A stretch of 64,000 bases of DNA from Eublepharis macularius (lineage: Eukaryota; Chordata; Lepidosauria; Squamata; Eublepharidae): assembly GCF_028583425.1 (NCBI RefSeq), contig NC_072801.1, positions 10,498,001-10,562,000 of the forward strand. The letters are read 5' to 3'. Under the pieces are notes generated by a model that worked only from the letters and a program-made list of their open reading frames with translations, ran no database searches and was not told the DNA's origin. The translations under genes were made by a program, and so were the position numbers. Shown piece after piece: positions 36,885 to 48,758 of this stretch; within the stretch, counting starts at the first letter, position 1, and each line of letters opens with the position of its first letter.

Positions 36885-37440
36885 AGCACAGTGGTTAAGT
36901 GGCTGGGCCAAGAATCAGCACTCTGCTGGTTCGAATCCCACGACTGCCATGAGTTCAGCAGTGGCCTTGGGTCAGCCACTCCTCTCAGCCCCAGCTCCCC
37001 ATGGGGATAATGATAACACCAGGGCTTTCTTTCAGCGGGAACACGGTGGAACGGAGTTCCGGAACCTCTTGAAAATGGTCACGTGGCTGGTGGCCCTGCC
37101 CCCTGATCTCCAGACAGAGGGGAGTTTAGATTGCCTTCTTGCCAATCTAAACTCCCCTCTGTCTGGAGATCAGGGGGCAGGGCCACCAGCCACGTGACCA
37201 TTTTCGCTGAGGGCAACCCACTGAGTTCCATCACCTCTTTTCCCAGAAAAAAGCCCGGGATAACACTAACTTGTTCACCCACTGAGTTCCATCACCTCTT
37301 TTCCCAGAAAAAAGCCCGGGATAACACTAACTTGTTCACCGCTTTGGGTGAGGCACTAATCTGTCTAGATACATGCAGGGTCTTAGTGGAGTTATTATTA
37401 TTCTTACGTGCAGTTATTATTATTATAAAAGGTGACTGAC
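36885..37440 (+). mobile_element. tRNA-derived SINE split by MITE copy 6
   Basis: Head gagcacagtggttaagtggc, B box ggttcgaatcccacgac, body ccttgggtcagccactcctc up to 37019. It resumes at 37259 with actaacttgttcacc and gctttgggtgaggcactaat and ends in an ATT microsatellite. The junction carries a 61-bp tandem duplication (37217-37277, 37278-37338). Confidence 0.85.
37020..37258. mobile_element. hAT-like palindromic MITE, copy 6, inserted in a SINE
   Basis: 239 bp; exact duplications gataacac (37012-37019, 37259-37266). The SINE text continues on both sides, so the SINE is older. Confidence 0.92.
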
Positions 37441-37454
37441 CCCTCCCAGCTCAC

Positions 37455-37596
37455 CTGGCGTTGGCGGCCTTTCCAGGAGCACGCTCAGTGGTACGTTTTC
37501 ATCCTCTGAGAAGCTGCTGTCCTGGTTGGGCTCAAAGTCCTCCTCGGCAGCCATGCTTTCCATGAGCTTGCTAACAGCCCCTCCCTTCCCTCGGTT
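37455..37596 (-). CDS. TNRC18: TNRC18 exon, acidic linker
   Basis: 142 nt, residues 547-593, NRGKGGAVSKLMESMAAEED then FEPNQDSSFSEDENVP and LERPPTP. The acidic SSFSEDE stretch precedes the Tudor-like module. The acceptor is atcctccccag, the donor CCAG/gtgagc. Confidence 0.94.
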
Positions 37597-37944
37597 CTGG
37601 GGAGGATTCGAGAGAAAGGAGCAAAAAGGACGAGGTAAGAAGATTGCACCGATGGGAACAGACAAAGCTGCCCTCCTATTGCACCCCTCCTGTTTGGTAC
37701 CTTCCGACTCCAACTAGCAGCTGCTGCCTGCAATTTCAGGCTGTTCTTGGCCCAAGAGATCCCTTCAGGCGGAGATCCCAGGACTGAACCTATTTGTGGG
37801 TAGTTTTTTGCCACTCGGGCCACTGCTCCTCCCAGGTAGAGTTAAAATGTTTTTTAAAAATCCTGGCAGAGGGAAGGGGAGATGAGGAAGCTGGGCTGAA
37901 CCCCCCTCTGCTGTGCTAGTTCTCAGTTTGGAAGGAATTTTTTT

Positions 37945-38012
37945 TTTAAATCCAGAGGAGTGAGCCATGTTAGTCTGTGGTTGCAAAATAGTAAAGAGCC
38001 CAGTAGTGGGCC
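37945..38012 (+). repeat. Fragment of the dispersed foldback family
   Basis: tccagaggagtgagccatgt, then gcaaaatagtaaagagccc; same start as the copies at 40665 and 44375. Confidence 0.65.
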
Positions 38013-38252
38013 AGTCCTCTCTAATGACTGCAGGACCTACCGCCTCACTCTGCTACGTGAGTAGACCAAGTCGCATATAGTTTGCAGAATCTGGACTACC
38101 TGGGCTCAGGCCTTTAGTTTCTCAAGTCTGAAGTTCAGAGTGGCCAGGAGGAGACACATTTGTTGCCCCCATCACCACCGACCCCACGAAAACCCTACCC
38201 CACCCCAATGGTCACACTGCAACCGATGCCCTGCTGTGGCGCGGACCCGCAC

Positions 38253-38414
38253 CTCTTTCTTCGCCTCTTTGGCTTTCGTCTTGGCCTTGCTCTTCTTGCT
38301 GGAGCCCAGGGAGTTTGCCAGGCTGGTGCGGATGACAGGTGGGGAGCTGGTGATGTCCGGAGGAGAGTGGGAAGAGGAGGAAGAGCAGAAAGGGCTGTCT
38401 TTGTTCTTCTTCTT
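38253..38414 (-). CDS. TNRC18: TNRC18 exon, Ser-rich and Lys-rich linker
   Basis: 162 nt, residues 493-546, phase 0 on both sides. KKKNKDSPFCSSSSSHSPPD leads to a basic end, SSKKSKAKTKAKEAKKE, likely nuclear-localising. The donor is GAG/gtgcgg. A longer reading through the donor (VRVRATAG) is intronic. Confidence 0.93.
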
Positions 38415-38764
38415 CTGCACAACGAAAGGGAAGAAGACGGGAAGATCCCTCATCAGTGTGGAAATGGTAATCCTTTATATAAGGGAACGACCAGGCCCAT
38501 GTGCCACGTCGTCTTGCCCGCTCTCTAATCACAGGGGGTGGCTAACTGTTGGGGGGGGGGGAAGGTGGCATTCTGCATACACCAAGGACTCACCCTCTGC
38601 TTACGGTCAAGGTCCAGTAAAGAACCAAGACATACAGTTTCCACAAAGTCCAAAATGGCTCCCATGCTCTGCTGCAGAGGCGGGGGGGGGGGGGGGGATG
38701 AGCATCCTGCACATCGGCATCATCCATTACACAGCAACTGGTCCAGGCAGAACAGCCCAGCACC

Positions 38765-39251
38765 TGCACCCTGGAGTCCACTTGACCCTCAAGGCATCCA
38801 GACCTTCCTGCTTGCAGATTAGTTCATCCTTGAGGCTGTTTTCCTTCCTCCGTGATTCTATGATCTACTCAACCCATGCCAAAGAATAAGGGGGGGCTCA
38901 TAGGTGGTAAAACAGACTTCACTGCTTCTGATTCTGTTGGGATCATGTTAAAAAAAAAGAGAGGAACAACAAACCCTGCCAGTTGGAAAACAGCGTAACA
39001 AGGGCCGGGCAAGAACTTTCCTCCTGAATCTGCTACATTTCTGCTCACGGGGTGTCTTTAACATGGAGGAGCGGTCATAAGCAGTAGGGTTCATTCTAGG
39101 ACATCAGGGCTCTGCCAGCTTCTTCTTCTGTGTCCAGGCTGGGCTTCAGCGTCATGGAATTGGGGAGGAAGGAAAACAGCCTCAAGGATGAACTAATCTA
39201 CAAGCAGGAAGGTCTGGATGCACTGAGGATCAAGTGGACTCCAGAGTGCAG
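38765..39251. repeat. Inverted duplication of about 86 bp with a 313-bp spacer
   Basis: 38765-38850 (tgcaccctggagtccacttg onward) and 39164-39251 are reverse complements at high identity (shared gcatccagaccttcctgctt). G homopolymers lie near 38548 and 38684-38697. Confidence 0.8.
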
Positions 39252-39790
39252 GGATGGATGGATTTGAAGGTCAACTGAGGGCTGTTCGCTCTAGTGATAA
39301 ACATCTGCTAAGGGTCCCTGGCCCCAGGGAGGCCTGCCTGGCATCGACCAGGGCCAGGGCCTTCTTGGTCCTGGCCCCAGCCTGGTGGAACGCTCTGTCT
39401 AATGAGACCAGGGCCTGGCAGGATTTGTTATCCTTCTGCCGGGCCTGCAAGACGGAGCTGTTCCGCCAGGCGTATGGGCGGTGCTAGGCGGAGCCCCCTG
39501 ACCGGTAAGATCACAGAATATGCCCTCCCTACTAGCAACTACCTCCATCTAGCAAACAGTCCCCGCTATGATGCTCTAGAGATGGGTGAAGATTTGTTGG
39601 TTGGTTGCTGGGCAGTTATGATTACGTCTATATATGTATTTTTAACTGTGTAACTTTGACTGTTTTTTGGTTTTAACTGGTATTAATTATTTAATGTGTT
39701 TTAATTGTATATGGTTGTAATCCGCCCTGAGCCTGCTGGTGTGGGGAGGGCGGAATATAAATCGAACGAACGAACAAACGAACAGCAACC
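39246..39790 (+). mobile_element. L2-type LINE 3' end
   Basis: ORF remnant VPGPREACLASTRARAFLVL, PAWWNALSNETRAWQDLLSF, CKTELFRQAYG, then a 3'UTR ending gtaatccgccctgagcctgc and a CGAA-type tail. 5'-truncated. Confidence 0.8.
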
Positions 39791-40064
39791 TATGGGCAGG
39801 TTTACAAATGTGTCCTAAGTGCCTGGTGGCAAGCAGCACAGAGTCAGGGCTTGCAAGCACAGGGAACCATCAAAGGGTAAAATGCCACATCAACCAAAAT
39901 GCAATTCAGGCCCTTTTCAAAATTAATGTGCATGTTGATACAAAAACATTACAAATTAAAATGCACACGCATTTGACTGTGAGAAACCGAATTTGCACCT
40001 GTGGAGCGGCTCTTTATGTAAAGCCACTCTGGCTTTACTGTGTTCCAGCAGGGGTGGCTCGTAC

Positions 40065-40510
40065 CTTGACAAGATCTTTCCTCTCCTTCCCTTTGCTGCC
40101 GTCTTTCTTGGGGCTGAGGGGAGTTCCCTTCACGCAGCGGCCCACCTTGGACACGGGCGTCAAGCTGCTCGGTGCGGCAGGGGACAGCACAGCTGACGAC
40201 GTGGTGGCATCATGCAGAAAGATCCGCTCACTTCGCCGCCGGTTCCAGAGGTCGTCGTCACTCATCTCCAGCCCGAGTTCAAAGCTCAGGTCTTTGGGCG
40301 ACTTGAACTTCTTCAGCTTTCGGCTCCTTTCGGATGCCATCTTGGCCTTGTCCAAGCTCATCCCAGAGGTGGCATCCATGGGGCTTGAGGACGGTACAGG
40401 TGTGGCACTGCCTGACTCGAGCATTCCCTTCTTCCCACGCAACAGCCGAGACGGAGAATTCTTCCTGATCTTGATCTCGCTCTCCGAATCTGTGTACTCA
40501 AATTCCGTCC
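40065..40510 (-). CDS. TNRC18: TNRC18 exon with the TEFEYTDSESE block
   Basis: 446 nt, residues 345-492. It starts TEFEYTDSESEIKIRKNSPS and contains SDDDLWNRRRSERIFLHDAT and GRCVKGTPLSPKKDGSKGKE, blocks that identify TNRC18. The acceptor is ttcatgttaag, with a purine at -3 less usual than CAG but supported by phase and by the conserved start. The donor is AAG/gtacga. Confidence 0.93.
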
Positions 40511-40664
40511 CTTAACATGAAGAAGGAGCAGAGTGAATCAAGCCAAGCACCAACTGGATTGAACTGATCCCTCTGCTAGTGCTGGACTGCCTACATATCC
40601 ACCCCCAGGCCTGAAGGCTACCCCAAAACCAACAAACTCATCCTTCACGTTTCTTTAGCCATTT

Positions 40665-41008
40665 TTCCAGAGGAGTTAGCCGTGTTAGTCTGTAGTTGCA
40701 AAATAGTAAAGAGTCCAGTAGCACCTTTAAGACTAACCAATTTTATTGTAGCATAAGCTTTTGAGAACCACAGCTCTTTGTCATATGCCACGTTTTTGTT
40801 GCATTTGCTTTCGAGAACCACAGCTCTCTTCATCAGATGCAACTTTATTGTAGCATGGGCTTTCGAGAACCACAGCTCTCTTCATCAGATGCAACTTTAT
40901 TGTAGCATGGGCTTTCGAGAACCACAGCTCTCTTCATCAGATGCAACTTTTTTGTAGCATTAGCTTTCGAGAACCACAGCTCTCTTTGTCAGATGCATCA
41001 GACAATAT
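40665..41008 (-). repeat. Dispersed foldback family copy with a second 52-bp minisatellite
   Basis: Begins ccagaggagttagccgtgtt, then about five copies of the same 52-bp unit as 25731-26092 in the opposite direction (tttcgagaaccacagctctc, ttcatcagatgcaacttt). Confidence 0.85.
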
Positions 41009-41181
41009 AGCCATTTTGTTTTTTAAAGCACTTTATACAGTCAATTCAAATAAATTCAACTTATTTTGCCTGTGAGATATCTGAAATGCTTACAGCAAAT
41101 TCAAACCAAATGCTGTCAGAAGCCTTGAAGTTTGAGAAAAAGAGGCTGCAGAGCACAGAACAGAGATGACTGAATCAGAGG

Positions 41182-41350
41182 AAAGGCCACGGCCCAGTGG
41201 TGCAGCATCTGCTTTGCACGCAGAAGGTTCCAGGTTTAACCCCTACCTACATGATCAGTTCAAAAGACCGTGTAGGTAGACAATGTGAAAAACCGGCACC
41301 CGAGACCCCTGGAGAGCTGCTGTCAAACAGAGGAGATGAGGCTGACCTTA
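41182..41350 (+). mobile_element. tRNA-derived SINE fragment
   Basis: cacggcccagtggtgcagca (A box), tttgcacgcagaaggttcca and ggtttaacccctacctac (degraded B box), then accggcacccgagacccctg. Confidence 0.65.
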
Positions 41351-41354
41351 ATTT

Positions 41355-41565
41355 CAGGTGGGCAGCCATGTTGGTCTGCAGTAGAAGAGCAAGATTTGAG
41401 TTCGGTTGTATGTTAAGGACCAACCAGATTTGCAGGGCGTGAGCTTTCGAGATCAAAGCTCCCTCCGTCAGAAGTGGAAGAATGTCTAAACATATCCAAA
41501 GAAGGGAGCTTTGACTCTCAAAAGCTCATGCCCTGGAAATCTGCTTAGTCTTTAAGGCTGAACTT
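41355..41565. repeat. Dispersed foldback family copy
   Basis: gtgggcagccatgttggtct at the left; caaagaagggagctttgact and cttagtctttaaggctgaa at the right; arms are diverged. Confidence 0.7.
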
Positions 41566-43004
41566 GACAGACCAAATGAGATGGCTTCATGTGAGTCCAT
41601 GAGTACATGTGAACCAGCGCACAGGGTCCCCAAGAGTTCAGCTCAAAAATCCCCAGTGGACACCAAACAGTGTTCATCTCTCCCCTTCCTCCCTCACGCT
41701 CTCTCTGGCTAGTCTCTCTTTTTGTTCTCTTTCTCTTTTCTTCTCACTGCTGCGGGGATATGATTGGGAATCATTGGTAGGGTTGTGTTTGGGACTTCCT
41801 ATTTTGGCTAACCGTAACATTTGAAAAGATTATTTCAAATCCCCAGCCCAGCCACAGAGTTCTCTGGATGATCCTCGGACTGGCCTTTATCTCCACATGC
41901 CTCGGAGAAATAAGTGTTTGACCTGCACGTGGTCTGATCTAGACAACCTCCTCAGCATGTCCCGAACCACCCCTGAAAAACGGGTCCCTATCCTGCACAC
42001 ATGATAATTAAGGCAACATGAGTAAGTGATGGAAGATCGGACCCAGGTTCATTTTTCTTTGTCGAGGCTGCTCTGAGAAAGACACTGCTTACAGGAGGAT
42101 TGGAAGCACGCGGTCCTAAACTGCGCACGCACATAATATGGGGAGGAGGTTTACCCTGTGTGCCAAGCTCTAGCTAGCTTGCCTTTTTGGCTGTCTTGAG
42201 AGAGAGTGAGAGAGACAGAGACAGACAGAGAGTGACAGAGACAGAGACTTTAACAGGTTTGGATGTCAGGTGAAAAGAAATGAATTTAAAAGTGAAATAA
42301 GAATTAAACCCCTGTCTCGAGCGGGCATCTAGAGAGACATCTGTGGCCCCAGGAAAAGCAAACACTCAAAGCGCCGATCCTTTCTTTCTCAAGACCTCAA
42401 CTCTTGTCAGCTCTGTGAAGGCCAGAAAAAGGGTCCCATCTTTGGGGATTTTAAGCATGAGGGGGAGAGAAAGGAAGAACGGGAGCGCGCATCCTACCTG
42501 CCAAACTGTTCCCGATGCGTGGAATAAAGAACCTCCTCAGGTTTGGGTCATCCTTTAGCAAGCTTCTGAAGGAGGGATGGTTATATCCAGACAGATGTGA
42601 AAGGGCACCTTTCACCTTAGGACACCATTTTGCCTCCGTGGCCACAATGTCCTCCCCCTCCTCTTCTCTGCCTCAACTGACACCCAGTGCCTCCATTTTC
42701 CAGCCTGAGGAAGCCCCGTATCATAGGGTTACACTACGATGCTGCAAAAACTGGGGAAATTCCCACAATGCTGTCTTCCTGTTCACACAACGGGCCACGG
42801 GATGTTTCTGCCTTGTAGGTGGATACCTGAGACGCCATTACCATCCTCAGGGACTTGCCACAGGAAACTCCCTCGTGCTTCAACGCAGGCCCACCCAACA
42901 AAACACATTTAGACGAGCTGGCAAAAATGACGTTGCTGCTCCTGCTGTTAAAGCTTAGATCTACGGTCTGATATTAATATTTTGAACACAGGGTTTTTAT
43001 GAGC
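41566..43004. other. Intronic stretch with a GA-rich tract
   Basis: GA-rich low complexity at 42197-42250. An exon-like open frame at 42498-42565 was considered and not accepted. Nothing else is recognised. Confidence 0.4.
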
Positions 43005-43200
43005 AAGATTCGAGTTCAGCAGCACTTTAAAGACCAACTAGATTTCCAGAGGATGAACTTTCAAGGGTCAGAGAGCTCCCCTCGTCAGATATGTTGACTC
43101 TTGAAAGCTCGTACCCTGGAGATCTAGTTGGTCTTTAAGGTGCTGCTGGACCCGAATTTTGCTCTTCTACTACAGACCAACATGGCTACCCACCTGAAAC
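43005..43200. repeat. Dispersed foldback family copy, palindromic
   Basis: Left arm gagcaagattcgagttcagc and taaagaccaactagatttcc; right arm gatctagttggtctttaagg and ccgaattttgctcttctact, ending accaacatggctacccacct. Confidence 0.8.
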
Positions 43201-43689
43201 TATCATCATGGAACGTTTTTATGATTTGCGGTTGATGAACCATTTCTGCTGAAAACATACAAGTTGAGCAAAATAAAAAGTAATCCACAGAGATGCTCTA
43301 ATCCATGCCATCAACCTCCCTGAAGGATCCAGTCGCAGCCGTTTCTGAACCAAAGCAAAACGACACCTAATTCATACAGCATTCTGTGCCTCAGACTGAA
43401 ATTCTGCTTAACCCCCTCCTCTGGAAGAGAGACAGCTCTGACACATTCCTTCCTAGTTAAAATACGCTGGCCACAATCCCTCATAGAAGAGGGTATGCTT
43501 TGATTTCAGGTTACTGAGTTCATTGATTTCAAGGCACATCTATTTCTCTATTGTCTTACCGACATGTCTCTTGTGGAGAACCCAGCCTTTAAACACAACC
43601 TCTTGGCATTTCCATATGCACATAAACACAGGGTCACCCCACCGCAGAGCTCAGGCACACGTGAAGATCCTCGGCACAATCATGTATGT

Positions 43690-43900
43690 GTGTGTATGTT
43701 GCCCTCAAGTCAGAGTTGACTTATGGTGACCCCTGGCAGGGTTTTCATGGTGAGAGATTATCAGAGGTGGTTTGCCATCACCTGCCTCTGCAACCCTGGT
43801 CTTTACTGGAAGTCTCCCATCACTAACCAAGGCCGACCCTGCTTAGCTTTTGAGATCTGATGAGATCAGGCTCACCTGGGTTATCCAGGTCAGGGCTGGC
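43690..43900 (-). mobile_element. 5S-rRNA-derived SINE, reverse orientation
   Basis: On this strand gaagtctcccatcactaacc, ggccgaccctgcttagcttt and gagatctgatgagatcaggc are the reverse of the 5S control region. The tail side is tgttgccctcaagtcagag. Confidence 0.82.
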
Positions 43901-44374
43901 ACAATCATAAGTTTACAGAATTGCTACACTTGGAGGAGAAACCCTAAATGGCTTGGTTCAAACATGATGCAAAATCCTGGTTTCTTTCAAATATGGCTAG
44001 TTTGCAAAACCAGAATTCAGTTCAATCAAATCCTGGTTTGCCTTGACAAATTCTAGATCATCTCCTTCTCTCTCTACCCTGGGAAGACATCACTAGAGAA
44101 GGAGCCAAGATTAAAAATGGATATCTGCTTTCAGACATCACCTAGAACCACAAATAACTGTGTTCAATAAGTGAACTACAGATCCTTGTTTCATGGAACC
44201 CAACAACTGTGAGGGGCACGCACACACTCCGACAACCATAAACTGACTATAGCCAGTTTGATTAAACCCAGGTTTCACATAATGTCAGAACTGAACCCAA
44301 GGGCAGTTTAGGTTAATCCCTTTCTGGAAGACACCTAAGGCTTCTGCCTTCTACCTTTCCATCTTTTTAAATCC

Positions 44375-45097
44375 AGAGGAGTTAGCTGTGTTCGTCTGTA
44401 GTCACAAAATAGTAAAGAGTCCAGAGCACCTTTAAGACTAACCAACTTTATTGTAACATAAGCTTTCGAGAACCACAGCTCTCTTCATCAGATGCATCGA
44501 CAGCTTTCAAGAATCACAGCTCTCTTCATCAGCTGTATCATCAGATGCACGAGCTTTCTCTGTGGTGGCCCCTATCCTGTGAAATGACCTGCCTGAGGAA
44601 GTCAGAAGAGCCCCCACTCTCCTGGCTTTTCATAAACGATGCAAAACTGAACTATTCAAAAAGGCTTTTTACTCAAATGGGAGGGCTGTATTGTAGGGAA
44701 GATGCTTCGCTAATGAGTTGGGACCATAGATTTCATCACTATATTGCCTTACATATTATCTGCTGCTTTAAATATGTACTCCTATGTACCACCAGTGCTC
44801 CATGTTGTCTAATGTTAGTCCTAGAATTGATCATGTTCTGCTTCAGTATCTTTTCTACTCTGTAATGGATTCTTGCTAATGCTATGTCTTTTAAACTTGT
44901 ATCTATTTACCTTATGGCACTGTTTATAGAAATGTCCTTGATACTGTATTGAAATGTACTTGATACTGATTGTACTAATCCCATACTGTGTAATCCACCT
45001 TGAGTCTCAGTGAGAAAGGCAGACTATAAATGACATAAAATAAATAAATAAATAAAATAGTCTTAAAGGTGCTAATGGACTCTTTACTATCTTTTTA
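44375..45097. mobile_element. Foldback family copy interrupted by a truncated L2 insertion
   Basis: Foldback sequence 44375-44556 (ccagaggagttagctgtgtt, ttcatcagatgcatcga) is followed by an L2 3' end (44560-45052: gtggcccctatcctgtgaaa, then 3'UTR and an AAAT tail). After it the other foldback arm resumes (tcttaaaggtgctaatggac, 45058-45090). Confidence 0.78.
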
Positions 45098-45443
45098 AAT
45101 GTTTAACATTCAACCTGATTTGGAGCTCTTGTAAGCTCAAACACTTGCCAAGTGTTTTTTGCCAATTTGATTTGTCAAATGAAAGGTGCAATAAGGGTTT
45201 TCTCATTTTTGCATGGGCCAAAGACACCCAACACCACGAGCCAACCTGCATGCACAATTCAGATGACAGTGAGAAGCAAAGAGCAGGTGCCCTTTAAATG
45301 CAGTTTGTGCTAACCAAAAGCTGCAAACTACATAGTGCATCAGAAAACACAACTCCCATCTCATTATAATCTGATAGGCACTGGGATGGGGGAAGAATCT
45401 TTTCGAATCCCAAAACACAGAGATCAGTTACATACTGAACAAG

Positions 45444-45587
45444 ATCCAGAGGAGTTAGCTGTGTTATTCTGTAGTCGCAAAATAGAAAAGATGCATCTGA
45501 CGAAGAGAGCTGTGGTTCTCGAAAGCTTATGCTACAATAAAGTTGGTTAGTCTTAAAGGTGCTACTGGACTCTTTAGTATACTGAAC
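45444..45587. repeat. Dispersed foldback family copy, compact
   Basis: ccagaggagttagctgtgtt, one 52-bp unit (gatgcatctgacgaagagag) and the closing arm cttaaaggtgctactggact. It shows the ancestral single-unit form. Confidence 0.8.
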
Positions 45588-46499
45588 AAGTAGAAAAATA
45601 TAATCAATACAGCTTTGGGCAGATGCCCCCACCATATATTTGGTTTTATCAGGATTGCACAGCCCCACCAGATCTCCCCCCTCCCCCCCACAGCTGCCTG
45701 AAGTTCATGGAACAGACTTCATACTTCACAGTATGTCTGCACCTGTGTGAAGATCACACTGGTAGGGCCCATCTGTGTTGGTCTTGACACGTGTGCAAAC
45801 ATGAATTCTACCCCATGGTCAGAGGCAGGCCAAGCCAATGGGCTTCCAAGCTGATGCTAGACACAGGGCATCATCATCATCATCCCAAACCGTTTCTGCT
45901 TCCCACTTGCTTTCTGGCCAAACCACAGCCACCTCACCCCAACACCGTTCCACTTGCACAGCCTGCAGGAGTCAACATGGCCCCCAAAAATCTGGGTCGG
46001 TGGCATTGAGGCAAGCAGTGCCATGTGATCTTAGCGACCTCACACAGGGCAGCCATTCAAAGATTACTGGAGCAGTGTGGGATCGAGCCACAACATGAAC
46101 AGGAGGCAAAGACGGGGTTGTAATTACAGCACAGGCTGACTTTCCAATTAACGTGTACAGTCCCAGACAGGAAGGCAAGGCACTCTGGAATTGCACAAGG
46201 TATAAATTAAAGACTCCTCGTAGCACAAAGCACTCATCGGACCGGGAGGATGCCTGCTGCATCTCTCCATGATATACGGCTCAGTAACCAATCCATCTCT
46301 CCGGAAAGTGAAGAATGATATTGCATCTCGGCATCAGGTAAAACTGAGTGCTCGAGCTGTTAGCAAAGCAGAAGTGCTACTGCATTCGGATGTTTTTTAT
46401 TGTACCTCTGTAGCAATCACGGCCCTAGTTTCCCCCCCTCTTCCAATTAGGAGGCATACTTGGAACTCTTGAAGGAAACAGGCAATTCTTCCCTTTTCA
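45588..46499. other. Intronic stretch, nothing recognised
   Basis: A short CAT microsatellite at about 45870-45882; otherwise unassigned. Confidence 0.4.
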
Positions 46500-47175
46500 C
46501 ACACTCTACAACTGGTCCAGAATGCCGTGGCACGGACCCTCACTGGAAGTCCAGTTAGGATGCATAGAAGACCTGTTCTGTGTCAGCTGCACTGGCTCCC
46601 AGTCAAGTTCTGGGTCAAGTTCAAGGTACTGGTTATAACATTTAAAGCTCTTAGCAGACTGGGACCAACGCACCTGCGGGACTGTCACTTGCCATACGTT
46701 CCCCAGAGGGCGTTTTGCTGATAAAATACCTCCTCGTGGTCCCTAGTCCCAGGGATGTTCATCTAGCCTTGACCAGAGCCAGGGCCTTTTCTGCCCTGAC
46801 ACTGGCCTGGTGGAACTCCCTCTCTGTTGAAATTAGGGCCCTGTGGGACTTATTACAGTTCCACAGGGTCTGTAAGACGGAGATGTTCCACCAGGCCTGT
46901 GGTTGCGACTGGGACAAACTGTCCGATTGCCTCCGCCCCGCTGTTATTGACATAACACATCACCTGCCTGCCCTACCCTAGAACATCTTGAGCGATGGGG
47001 TATATGATGAACACTGAGAACCATCTTGGATTACCGGTTTTAACTCAATAATGTGACTATTTTTACCCTTATGTGTTTTATTTTAAATTGTATTATTGTT
47101 ATTATAGTGTTGTAACCAGGCCTGAGCCCGCTTGCGGGGAAGGCGGGTAAACATCAAATACATTAAATTAAATTA
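46500..47175 (+). mobile_element. L2-type LINE 3' end
   Basis: Coding remnants in shifting frames: LVQNAVARTLTGS-like, LHWLPVKFWVKFKVLVITFK, ALSRLGPTHLRD, then LTLAWWNSLSVEIRALWDLL and CKTEMFHQACG. 3'UTR with tttattttaaattgtatta and the terminal block cctgagcccgcttgcgggga. Confidence 0.85.
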
Positions 47176-48068
47176 ATTACAAGTAAACTTTCTGGGTAGA
47201 AATAACAAAGTATGCTTACGATTTTAGATGGCGGGTGGAAGTATGTCACACAGCTATTAAATATGTGGGCAATACTGACAGAAAGGGCACAAACAGGCCA
47301 ACTAGATTTTATCCCTTTGCAATGGGAGGCGGGTGGGGCGGAGGAAAGTTCCAGAACAGACTGGTAGAGGCCTGGACATAGCCTGGAGAAACGACTGGCT
47401 AAAAATAAGCCAATCTCCCATAGAAGACATCATTTTCCATCTGAAGCCCACTATAAATCCCATTATCATTTAATACATATTAATAAAGGGGTTTATAAAT
47501 GGAGCTTTTTACAGAGCTGCCTGACTGAGAAAGATGTTGCCCTGGGGCGACTTCAGCAGCCAGAGGCTCATGAGGGAATTAAAAAGCAAAATTTCAATTA
47601 TTCATGGGGAAAAGGGGAGGGGGGGGAGCCAGAGACAGCTGGAGAAGCGGAGCCAGAATGAGCCGTGCTCCTCCATCTTCAGTCCAACCCAGATCCCTAT
47701 TCTGGAATGTCTTCTTGTGACTCTGACCCAGGCTGTGTTTAGACACTGTAGTAATAATTTTTAAAACCACAACCACAGTTTGTGCAATAAACTCTGGTTT
47801 ATCTTCAGTCACAACAGGACTGGCCAGTCCCTCAGGCACATCTAAGCAAAAATCTAGGCAGCCAGAGGTGGAGAAGTGGCCAAATCAGCCGTTGCTGCTT
47901 TGCTTGTGGAACTGGTGGCAGCAGCTCCCCCAAGGGGGTGGGGGGATGAAGTTATTTGCATAGGGTGCACACACAAAAATCTCAGGCCAGCACTGCTTCA
48001 CAAATCCAACTTTTGTGTAGGAAGCTTTAGCTTCATCTGCTTCTTGCCTGCATCCTGGTAGAGATGGG
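47176..48068. other. Intronic stretch, nothing recognised
   Basis: No exon or repeat identified with confidence. Confidence 0.4.
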
Positions 48069-48300
48069 AGTTAGGGTTGCCAGCTGCAGGCTGGGAAAAT
48101 CCTGGAGATGTAGAAGTGGAGCCTGGAAGGATGGTAGTTTGGGGAGTGTAGGGACCTCAGCAGGGTTTAATGCCATACAGCCTGCCCTCCAAAGCAGCCA
48201 TTTTCTTCAGGAGAACAGATCTCTCTAGTCTGGAGAGCAGCTGTAATTCTGGGAGATCTCCAGGCTTCACCTGGAGGTCGGAAACTCTCGGAGGGAGCTA
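48069..48300. mobile_element. MITE-like repeat with 'gggttgccagct' end
   Basis: Starts tagggttgccagctgcaggc and ends ctccaggcttcacctggagg. Inner segments tggaggatgg and ccctccaaagcagccatttt are common to a widespread reptile repeat. Ends are partly inverted; no ORF. Confidence 0.6.
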
Positions 48301-48758
48301 TCTCCGTGCAGTCATCTTTATGGCCAGGTGGCTGCAAGGCATTTGCTACTCTGCATACTCAGTTTGCATATTCAGACATCTCAGCAAGCCACAGTTAACT
48401 GTGACTCACAAACCGGGAACACAGCCTCATTTGAAATTCCACTCTGGCGCCAACCCCAGTTCACTGGACAATCTATAATCAGACACCAGGTGAGACAAAC
48501 ACAGGGCTATCACAACGCCTGAGTATTCCCAGAGATCCTGTGGGAAGCTGTAGCAACCAATACTTGGGCTCTAAAGCGGGATAGACAAATACACAAAAGC
48601 TGCTTTATACTGACTCTGAGGCTACCCCACAAGTCGGCAGCCACATTCCAAGATCAGACAAAGGCCTTTCTCAACTCTGGTAGTAGAAGTCCTTCAAGAT
48701 GGAGAGAAGCCGGGGGTTGAATCTGCATGGAAAAGCCAGTGAGCCACAGCAAACTTAC

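Noticed and set aside
37423..37713. N-terminal extension of the open frame over exon 37455-37596
   Set aside because: Sequence above 37596 is intron: a clear atcctccccag acceptor is present and the phase fits the previous exon.
42498..42565. Possible extra TNRC18 exon (SLLKDDPNLRRFFIPRIG) with a good donor and the acceptor cccctccttcag-like
   Set aside because: Its incoming phase does not match the preceding exon (48759-48986), whose end joins the 40065-40510 exon directly in phase. The direct junction SLM-G-TEFEYTDS also matches the mammalian protein. A phase-compatible acceptor inside the frame lacks a pyrimidine tract.
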